A DNA stretch of 64,000 bases from Symbiodinium natans (Eukaryota; Sar; Dinophyceae; Suessiales; Symbiodiniaceae). Both the position numbers and the translations under genes were made by a program. The stretch spans positions 79,042-143,041 of the forward strand of contig CAJNDS010000100.1 of the NCBI GenBank assembly GCA_905221605.1, written 5' to 3'. Below are positions 25,321 to 35,200 of this stretch, one piece after another (position 1 is the first letter of the stretch; the number at the start of each line of letters is the position of its first letter). The notes under the pieces are model-generated. The model was not told the origin of the DNA. It did not search any database and saw only the letters and a program-made list of their open reading frames with translations.

Positions 25321-28300
25321 TAAGGCCGACAACTCCCCTGAGAAGCTTTAAGCTGAGAGCAACAACTCTTATCTGCACTACCCTTGAACCCTAAACCCTA
25401 AACCCTAAACCCTAAACCCTATGCAAGGGAAGACTCAACACCAAATGCAAAGCAATGCACAGCACTGAAGACAGCTCAGGCACCAAACTCCAGCCAGTAG
25501 CCCCAGGGGCTTGAGGACAGCCTGGGACTGTGGGGTTTGTCCGGGGATTATAAATATAGGGTTTACACATATAAGGTTTGTAAATAACATAGGGTTTAGA
25601 GTTTATACATCTTATAGGGTTTATAACTATAGGGTTGAGAGTTTCGTGTGTGGGGTCGAGTTGTGCTACAGGGGACACCCTGGGCTCAAGCCTTTCCAAG
25701 CGAGCTGTGCAGGAAAAGCAACCCCCGGATGTGGCTCCACGGAATTAAACAAAAATAGTGCCAGGTGAAAAAAAAACCTACGTCGCCTCTGAACCCTACA
25801 ACTCCCCAATTAACCCAATATCATCACAGAAAATAGAAATATAATATACCATCAACTCATTCGCCAAGAGGCTGTTCGGAGCTGGGGCAGCTGCGCCGCC
25901 GGAGGGAGAAGCAGGAGGGAAGCGCGGTCCATCCTCGTACTTTTTTTGGCCAAATGTCGCAGAAGGCTTTGATTTCGGCTGGGGCTAAAGGGGAAGTGGG
26001 TTTAGAGAAATTGTAGGGTTTATGGGTTCAAGCTTCAAAGTTCAGGGTTCACGGATTCGTGGTATTCAGGGCAACTGCCTGGTTAACGTGCCTGTATTTC
26101 CTTGGTTGCTTCGGCAAGGCAAGCATGCCGGTTGAGTTTAGTCCAAAACAAGTATCTAAGGTATCTTTGTTTAGAGAGTCTGAAGACAGTTTGATTCCCG
26201 AATGTTTCGAATGCTGCCCTTCACAAAGCATTCGAAACATTTGAAATGTGACTTGAAGGGGTCGGGATTTTGAGTTGAAAGCGGTTTGGAGCTTTGTCTG
26301 CGAATTGAGGGTGCAAAGCTGCTTCGGGTGTCCATGGGTTTAGCTTTGGAGGGACGTTATTACTCTCCTCACCCAAATACACCAACAAAACATGCGTAAC
26401 ACCAAACAACCAACCAACCCTGCGAAACAGAGGAACTAACCATGGGAAAACAAAGTCGGGCAAGCACCTGTGTGAACCTGCTAGTTTCATCCTCCCGGCC
26501 GCCTGGAATTCATGCCGAAACCTGAATCCTCAACCCAGCCCTGAATGCTTGTGCAGCTCTGAAGCCCTAAGCCCTTATCTAACCCTGAAGGGGTACTCCG
26601 TTCTTCTGACCCGGGCTAGCGGTTCAGGGCTTGGGTTTGATGCTTATAGGCCTCATTGGGGTGCCTGGCGGGATTTTTGGGGGCTTTGGCCTGGAAGGGT
26701 TTCAGGGAGGTCAAGGGGCCTCACGGATTAAGGTTTAGGGAGGTCAGAAGTGACCCTTCAAAGACTTTAAGAGCAGCCGAGTTGCTGCTGTGGTTCTGCA
26801 CGCATCCCCAGCAGCCTGCGTGCTCGCAGCAAAAGGCTTCACCTCAGGCATCTGCTCCACACTTCAGCCTGCTTCTTAGAAGTACATGGACGACGTAGCT
26901 CATACATTGATGGAACATGTTGCACTTGGCCAAGATCACTCAGCTACTTTCTTGTGGAGCCTTTACTCAGTCTATAGGGCACTGAACACTGCTGGATTCA
27001 TGGGTCTTGGGTTCTGCGTTTAAAGTTTAAGTGCTATGCAAGAACCTCAAGCAGCAGCTGCAGCACAGCACCACGTTAGCAAAACAACGGCTAAACAAGA
27101 AACCACCTCCATAAACACCAGCCGGTAATTCGAGTAGGACCTCTGGTCACAAGTCAGTCATGCACCGTATACAGCCTGTGACCAGAGGCTACACAAACCC
27201 TAAACCCCAACATGCTGCCAGGGTACAGTCGTCTCGGCTAGGCAGGCTTGCCAGGGCTCGGCGACCTTGGTGACAGCAGGCGCGTGCCTGGGCCACACCC
27301 CAGAAACCCTGCACGGGTGGAGGTTGAGGATTGTGGTGATATATGTTCACACACACACCCACGCACGCACGCACACACACACACACACAGTTATATATAT
27401 ATATATATATATATAACTATGTGCACATGTTCATTCATGTAAACGTGCCCGAATGCCGAACCAATGAAAACAAGTGGACTCAGAGCTTACGGCTCTTTCG
27501 GGGTTCAGGCCGCTTTGGAAGGCTGACGAGACGCTGGGCTTCAGTTGCTTGGGTGCTCTCGGCAAAGATTCTGTGAAAATAAACACCTTCGGCCTGAATC
27601 GGGCTTCTCCAGTTCCCTCTTCTGTTCGCGAATCTCGGTTTTAAGAGCCGGCTCCAGGGACGTTTAGGGCTTGTAGGTCTTCTGTAGCCATAGGGCTGCT
27701 GGACTGTGCGGAGTGTCGGCTTGACACAGGCCTACGCCAATGTCGCAGGTCAAGTATGCACTCGCTCCCCCCCTCCTTCTCTCTCTCTCTCTCTCTCTCT
27801 CCCTCTCCCTCTCCCCCTCCCACTGCATTTTTTAAGATACACAATACCTACGCAACGGCTACGGAGGAGCTGCAGCTTTCTGGCTGATGCCATGTTGCGT
27901 GATCCCGCACGACGCTGCACGAAGAGGGGGCCTTCCTTTGCATGGGCGAATAACATGATACTGATGCCTCCGGGCTGAACACAGTACATTCAGCGCTGCA
28001 CTTTCACGGCCAAGTTCACATGTGTACGTCCTCTACCATTTCTTCAGAAAAGCCTCGCCGAGTTCTGACGAAAAGAGCTGAGACAAGCGGCAGCAAATCC
28101 AGTAGGGCGGAATCCACGCCGTAGCCTGTTGCCACGCGAGAGCCAAGCTCATCGGCCACGTCGGCCTGAAGGATTCGTCGAGCATGCCAGAGTCAATTTG
28201 ACGTCCTGTATACAAACATCCATGTACTGTCGAGCTGCCCAGTGTACACCGATGAGCCGATCGATAAGGAGCACCCGAGGCCTCCAGAAGAAAGCTATAG

Positions 28301-28948
28301 GGTCATGAGACTCTTGGATCGACTAGTAGCTAAACCTAGAGGATCTGAATGTCTGAGCTTTGCTGGGGGTCGAATTTGGGATGGCTTCCAGCACAGCCAT
28401 TCGCCTGGCGCCGGAACCTCCAAAGTCCCAACCAAACCTCATCAACACATTCGAGAAAAGCAAAGGCAAACCTTCGAACAACATGAACCCTAAACCGCCT
28501 AACTACTTCAATAAGCCTCAAGCCAGAACACAAAGGGGGTGTCAAGGTTCACCGACCTCGCGGCAAGTGGGCCCTGGAGGGTCCGCTGCCAAACATCTTG
28601 CGAGACTGCCTCCTCGGCTTGCTGGTTCAGGGTCTACAGAATTCATACGCTTCTCAATGACAGCAAGGCTAAAGACAACAGGAACCCATTACAGGTTCTT
28701 TTCAGGGGCTTCGTCTTCGTTCGGGATTCGGAGGAAAGGGCTTGGTTCTTTCATACTTATCAGGGACTTTCTATAGTTGCCTCGTTTGGAATGTTAGGTC
28801 CAAGGTGGCTGGAAGCCCATCTTGCTGAGCAGCGGCCAGATCATCTAGGAACTGGAATCCAAGCGCGCCCAGCGACCCCAACGGGCCCCAACTGTTCAAG
28901 GAAGGATCGCGTGCAAAAGCTGCGCTGGTCTCCCATGCATTCCTCCCT
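25321..28948. other. Mostly non-coding stretch up to the retrotransposon
   Basis: A CCCTAAA tract at 25386-25422, CA/TA repeats at 27345-27418, a CT run at 27778-27802 and a perfect hairpin at 26201-26241. Minus-strand patches at about 28030-28200 (contains VADELGSRVATGYGVDSALL) and 28800-28900 (contains GFQFLDDLAAAQQDGLPATL) look like exons of unknown proteins, but I cannot place them in a family. Confidence 0.4.
26201..26241. repeat. Perfect inverted repeat, 15-bp arms
   Basis: Arms 26201-26215 and 26227-26241 are exact reverse complements with an 11-base loop. No gene is recognised next to it. It could be a miniature transposon remnant, an intron-end inverted repeat or a structured RNA; the sequence does not decide. 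Confidence 0.8.
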
Positions 28949-28953
28949 TATCC
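28949..28953. repeat. Target-site duplication TATCC, left copy
   Basis: TATCC directly abuts the left LTR and is repeated at 41352-41356 next to the right LTR. Five base pairs is the usual Ty1/copia staggered-cut size. Confidence 0.93.
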
Positions 28954-29096
28954 TGAAGTTTTCAGGTCAGCACATGAGGGAACATATAAACCGTTAAGTA
29001 CGCCTCTTTTTATCGGCAACTTGAGCCACAGTCAAGGGTAAAGCGATAGTATGCACAGCTCGCAAAAGGAGTGTAATTCCTCCATGAAAAACTACA
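28954..29096 (-). repeat. 3' LTR of the copia element, 143 bp
   Basis: Identical over its whole length to 41209-41351. In the sense direction it begins TGTAGTTTTTC and ends ACTTCA. It contains an AT-rich block (TTTATATG) and a 9-mer, TGGCTCAAG at 29020-29028, that matches the 3' end of the dinoflagellate spliced leader. The LTR is very short for copia. It must supply promoter and RNA 3'-end signals, none of which I can identify with certainty. Confidence 0.95.
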
Positions 29097-29106
29097 CCCC
29101 CCTCAC
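29097..29106 (-). promoter_or_regulatory. Polypurine tract (plus-strand primer site)
   Basis: In the element's sense the sequence GTGAGGGGGG lies directly before the TG of the 3' LTR, exactly where LTR elements keep the RNase-H-resistant primer for second-strand synthesis. A close copy lies at 33024-33038. Confidence 0.85.
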
Positions 29107-29243
29107 CGTGCTTGGCACAAGCTAAGGTGGACAGAGGATTACGACACACCCTTTCGGGTGGCCCGTGTTGTCCCACCCGCTGTGACCGAAACAAAGGTGA
29201 AGGGAAAGCAAAACTTGAGCTATAGTGCATACAAAGTGGGCAT
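29107..29243 (-). other. Non-coding 3' leader-out of the retroelement
   Basis: Between the pol stop (29244) and the polypurine tract. It contains one copy of the element's short hairpin family at 29147-29160 (CACCC / TTTC loop / GGGTG on the plus strand) and nothing else recognisable. Confidence 0.6.
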
Positions 29244-32200
29244 TCAGCGGCTCCACCACTGCGATCCGCGCTGACTGCTCCAGCGGGATGAGCCCCAACC
29301 CTGACTAGTTGGCTCACGCCACTCACGCCACTCGCGCCATTCACGGTCTGACCACCACTGTTCTTGCCCTTGATGCCAGGGTGCTTCACGAACAGCTGTG
29401 TCCCTTGATGAGGCGCTCTGCGTCGATGGACGGGTAGTAGTGGCAGCCTCCGTTCGCTGCTGTGCCGTCTCTCGATTCTTGGCGGCGTGGTAGGCGGTGA
29501 TTCTTTCCTGCTCCTCGGCAGAGTGGATGCATTCTGCTGCCAGCATTTGCAGCTCGGCGATCATGCCTTCCGGCGTATCATGCTTGATTTCCACAATGCC
29601 GTTGAAGCTGTAGATCGTGCGGGCACCGGACAAGCGGGTGGCGATATCGGCATAGAAGCTGAAGCCGATGAAGGCGCCGCCGTAGGCCATCCCGATGGGG
29701 TTCTCGGAGAACTGGTCAATCAGTCCAGCCGATTTTAGGCCATCCATTGGCGCATCGCCATAGTAAACCAACTTGCCCGGCATTCCCTTTCGGGAAGCTC
29801 CGCTGAGGTAGTTCGACCCCGCCTGCAGAAGCCGCTGCTCTTCTGTGCGGCCTGGGTCCGGGAGCACGGCCTTCACCAGGAGGTCCATTCGGCACGCATC
29901 CTGAACCGTGATCCCGTTCCTCATCATCTGCAGGAAGAAGGTGGCATCACGCTCCAACCGATCTGCAATGGAGTCGAACTTGAGCTTTCTCGCACGTTGG
30001 AACTTGTCTTTGGCATCGCGTATGATCAGCGCATCCAGGGAGACTGAGCCCCGTTGTTTGCTGAACTTTTCTGCGATGCCACGGAGGTGTCCCAGGAGAT
30101 CGTCATTCCGAGCATTGTACGTCAGCTTGAGGAGTGTGGTGCGACGGTTTTGCTGGAACGAGGAGTACTGACGGCTTGCCTTGTTGGACTCCGGGAACTG
30201 GTTTTCACCGCATGTCATGCAAAAGCGCTGCCCAAGCAGGACGATGCGTTGGCAGGCCGAGCATGGATAGCTCCCGTATGGGGCTTCGCTGTCGCTCTCT
30301 GCCTCTTCCGTGTCGGATACCTCCTGTGCAGGCTGCGTTTGGTCATCCACCGATTCCTCGTCTTGCTCTTCAATGGATTCCAACGCAGCAGCCTCGATCC
30401 TCGCCTTCTTTGCCTCGATGAAAGCGCCAACAGTGCCCTTGACTCGCTTGGGTTGGTCTTCTGGGACAGCCCTTGACGCCAAGGCTTTGACTGTTGAGCT
30501 CGAGGAGGCTTGTTCAACAGTATCCGGCTCACCCTCTCGGGTGGCTGCAGGCTGGGCCTCTCCCGCTTTTGCATAGATCACCTTGTTCGTGTTGGTGTCC
30601 ACACATGACAGGATATACTGAGGGCCAACGACTGCACGGGTCAAGATCCCGCGGGTACTGTTCTCGAAGAAGACGAGGCCATCTCGGAGGGCTTCATGCA
30701 GGTTCACCGCAATCTGGAACGGCTGCGTCGACCTGAGTCCAGAGGTGTACTTCTCGTCCTTGAGGGTGGTAGGTGAGAAATACGCATGGGCACGCCCGCC
30801 CTTTCTGCCGCCAGCAACCTTGATCCCGGATTTCAAAATCAACTCCACGCTCTTCGCATCCGTGCGGTGGTATACGACCTGTGGAGCGACATCCAAATTC
30901 TCATCGGTGAGAAACCTCCGGGCAAGGAACTCGTCTGACTCGATGCGCATCACTTTCTCCGAGTGGCCGGTGACTGCTCTGATCCGCACAGGAAAGAGGG
31001 AGAGATTCAGGCTGCTGCTGATCTCGTGTCGGATCCCAAGAATCTCGAACCTCCTCTTTTTGTCCTGCGCTGTCACCTGCAGTAGCTGTCTTACGCCCCA
31101 TTTTCGACGAGTTGCTTCATTGAAGCGGTCCAGGAGCTTATCGACATCCGTCCACATGGCGATGTCGAAGTCCAGCCCATACCAGTCATTCTGGTGTCCC
31201 CTCAAGAGCAAGCTGAGCAGCTTGAGGTCGCCGTGCCTGAAGTTCACCCGCTGTTCATACTTGCGGAGATCGGCACTTGGCAGAGGCTCAAGGTCGTGGA
31301 GCTCCCCGTTGTACCAGTAACCGGTCATCGGGAGGTCCTGCTCCAGGCTTTCCTCTCCACCATGGGTTTTGGACGCGTCCTGGTACATCTCGCGGGCGTA
31401 GACATCCTCGCTTTGCCCCGACGACTTACCCTTTCGGGTAGCTGCGCTTGTTGCCCGGCCGTCTGACGCCAGGGGAGGTCGGTAATCCCCATCATCGGCG
31501 AGCACGACCTCGTTCAGGGGAAGGTACTCAGCCTTCTCTGACTCGGCCTGGACGACTTCACCCTTGACCTCATCGATCTCCGATACGTCCGAAACCACAG
31601 GGTATTCCACCTCGGATCGGGCGATCGTCTTGTCTTGCTGAGCGGGTGCGGCAACTGGTTCATGCGCAGTGTTAGCGTCGGGGACCTCCCACCAGGTGTC
31701 TTCCTTGCTGATCTTCACGGGCACAGGCGCCTTGATCTTGTGGACCTTCAGGTCTTTTCTGCCGCTTTCAACCACCTCCTTGTAGAGGCGTAGGGCTTCA
31801 CGACCTGCTGCACTGTCCATCCTGTAGCCGCCTTCCACCTCGACGTAGGGGAAAAGATCTCCTAGTCGATCCAGAACATCTGCATACCGTGACGCTTCCC
31901 TTTCTAGGTCGCCAAGGAGCGCCGTGGTGTAGATGTAGTCTTGGATCTGCTTGCGGTTTTCGGGGGTATCCCAAAGATGAAAATCATCGTAATAGGACAG
32001 CTTCATTGCCTGGGATGTGGCGTTCTGAACTTGCAATCCGCGACTCGTGAATTCATCAAACATCTTGGAGATGAATTCATTGTACGCGGGATGCAAGTTG
32101 TAGGTCTCGTGGTCAACGTTGCCGACGATGCGGACAAACCCGATATGCGGCTCACCCGCTAGGGTGGCTAGCGCGTCGGCGCAGCGCCTCACCTTCCTCG

Positions 32201-35200
32201 CAACATCTTCTGCCGAGGTCTGGGAGGTCGAATATGCCGCGCCCGGAGCGAGCCGCGTGGGGATGCATCCTCGTCGTCCAGCAACTTCATTTCCTGACCA
32301 CCAAACGATCACATCGATCTCGCACTCCGACCCATACTTGGCACGGATTGCCTGGATCTCCTCCTGCACCTGCCAAGTGAGCCACGAAAGCGTTTTTCCC
32401 CAGCACATGTGGAGTTTATCGCTCGTGTACCTGAGGGTCAGTGCTGCCATGAAGATCTCCTCTTCGGGAATGGAGAATTTCCATTGCCCCTTGGTGTTCT
32501 GTCGCCCAAGGGATGTGACTGAGTCCGTCACCACTAGCAGAAAGCGACTTCGGCGCAACCTTTCGGTTGGCTGGAGCTTGCTGAGACCCTCGTTCGAGAT
32601 GCGAGCCAGCTTAAGCAGATTCGGCGTTGGAATCTCGGGGTCATTGAGGCTGAGGCTGGCGATGGTCTGTGGGGGGAAGACCTCATAGGACTTGAGGAGC
32701 GCGTCATACTCCTTCCCCGCCTGGAGCTGCAAGTACTCCACGCTCAGTCCGGCGTTGACGAGCATGTTGAGATGTCCTTGCAGTGCCAAAGGTCGGCCCT
32801 CCATGCCAGTATCGCAGGAGTAGCCCGCACCATGGGCGACCAATCGCGACATTGTTCCTAGTGCCTCAATACTGCTGACCACTTGGAGAGAGCCAGCTAG
32901 CACAGAGAGAGTCGGTACAGCAGGCTCAACCGAAGCACTTGTGCACGTGGTGTATGTTTGTGCGTTCCCGATCGATGCGCGCAAAACCGACGCGACCGTT
33001 TCGGGAGTGGTTTTGGGACTTTTACCCCCCTCATCGTGAGGGGATGCACATGAACAAACGCACGCATGTTTCAACTGAGCCCGGGGCGTCCTAAAATCAG
33101 TGTCTTGTAGGAGTTGCTTGTCATCGTCACCCAGCTTTGTCCACCCCCCTGATGAGTAGGCAATGAGAGAATGCCTGTTTCCTGTAAAGGGTTGGACAGC
33201 ATGTCGAAGGTGAGGGTTTAGGAGCACGGGTTTTCGACAAGTTTGAAGGTTACGGCCGAACCAGGTCTTACCGTCTTTGTCAGTGAAAGCGTCCATTCTT
33301 TGGTCGGGATCCTCCACCCAGAGCTCGCCCCCCTGATAGGGACCGAAGCCGAAGGACCAGTTTTGGCTTCCTCTGAGATTAAACTTGTCGCTGTGAACGC
33401 CAGCCCTGCCCATAAAATTGATGACAAACGAAGTCCAGGTAAAATGCTTTGGAGCGTGCTTGCGGATGAAACCATTTATGTAGCGGCACAGTTGGGACAT
33501 TTGGCCAGTACGCTTTGTTAGGCCGAAGCACCCACCATGTGTCCACAGTCCAAACACGAAGTATTTGGGAGCCAACTCGGTGCCGGAACGAACAACACTG
33601 CGAAGTCTTGAGCTCGACATACGAAGGTTGTCGTACATCATTTCGGCGACCTGCTCGAAATCTTCGAAATCATAGCGGTCAGCTCGGCGAAGCAGTTTTG
33701 CAACGTGTTCCAGTTGCTCTGTGGTAATGCACACCGACTTCGGAGCAGCGGGAACAGATTTCGACACGGAATTTCTTCCGGCTTGAGGGTCGACCGACTT
33801 GTAGGTGTGAGCAATGAGCTTCAACGCATGTATCCATTTTGTTCGCTCCGTAAAAGGCTTTGTGAACACATCTGCAACTTGCTCGCTGGTGTCAACATTG
33901 AGGAGGCGAAAATGTCCTTCTTCATATTGCTGACGGAGCCATCCGAAGCTAACCTTTTGTGTGCGATCTGTATGTCGAAGCACACCTGCACGCCCTGATA
34001 ACAGCAGAGTAATGGTCGCTTGGTTGTCTTCCAAATGCCTAATCTGAAAACATTTGGGAAGCTGAACGTGCAAACCATTGATATCTGCAATAGACATGCC
34101 ATCGGGTCTGGTAGTGCCATACCGAATCTCATCAAGTTCAGGGTCTATGCGTGCCACAACAGAACTGTTCGTAGTCTTCATTTCAGCCCTCGGCCCAACC
34201 TCGCGGTCGGCTTTGCCGCGCCAAAGGAAGTACCAGAGGCTGAGGCTTGGAAGACCTTGGGCGCGTACACCCTGATTAGCCGACACCACTTCAGACTCGG
34301 TAGAGCTCATTGTTATGGACGTTTGTTTCTTACTGAAGGCGTTGATGGGGTAGTACGTGTTAGGGCCCACCAGAAACAGAGCACATCCAGTAGTAGATTT
34401 TGAATCATACTCACCTGCGAAGTCAGCGTCGCTAAAAAGCCAGAGCCTGCAATCATGTATCGAATCCCCAATGAACCCACTCATAGTGAGGTCAATAGAG
34501 GAATTGATGTACGATACAAGACGATGTAATGCTAGATCACAATCTGGGCTCCATTTTGTGACTCGCGAGGCCAAGGATTGGGTTGCTCGTAAAAGGTCCC
34601 ATCGTGCCATTCTTGCAGCAAACAGGATTTTCATGAGGACCTTACTTGCAATAGGTTGGAGCCGCCCTGTCTTCTCCGTTTCATTGACGATAGGAGTGGC
34701 AGTCCGAAGTTCATGGAATGGTGTGCTCACTGACTTCAACGAGCTACGATCCACCTTTGCCAATTCACAGTAGCGATCCACACAAGAATGCAAGAAATCC
34801 TTCATGTCATAGGTGATTCTTGTAACCGGTTTAGTCATAGAGCCCGGCTTGTCCTCCTGATCCCTGGAAAGAGTAACGAACTTGTTCTGTTTGACCTCCT
34901 TCTTTGCCTCGGCCTTGTTTCGAACCGACTTACCCTTTCGGGCAGCTGCAACAGCCAGACCGAACTCTTCAGGCCCCCGGGCAGCGAGGTCGAAGTACGT
35001 CGTACCTGTCCACCACTGTTTGAAGCATTTGTCCCTAGCGATGTTCATATTGTCTTGGTGTTCTTCTGTCACCCCATCTGCAGCCTGAAAGGTGTATCTT
35101 TGAGGTCCAATCGTAGGGAACATCTGAACATCTTCTTCAGTGGGCATATACAACCTCTTTCTGGGATAGCTATGGTGCCGAACTGCAAGCATGACTTCCG

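Noticed and set aside
25683-25690. GGCTCAAG as a spliced-leader relic
   Set aside because: Only eight bases, no upstream agreement and no gene next to it.
30271-30285. A twelfth hairpin (CCC-GTAT-GGG)
   Set aside because: Only a three-pair stem with a bulge and a non-GNRA loop, too weak to count with the family.
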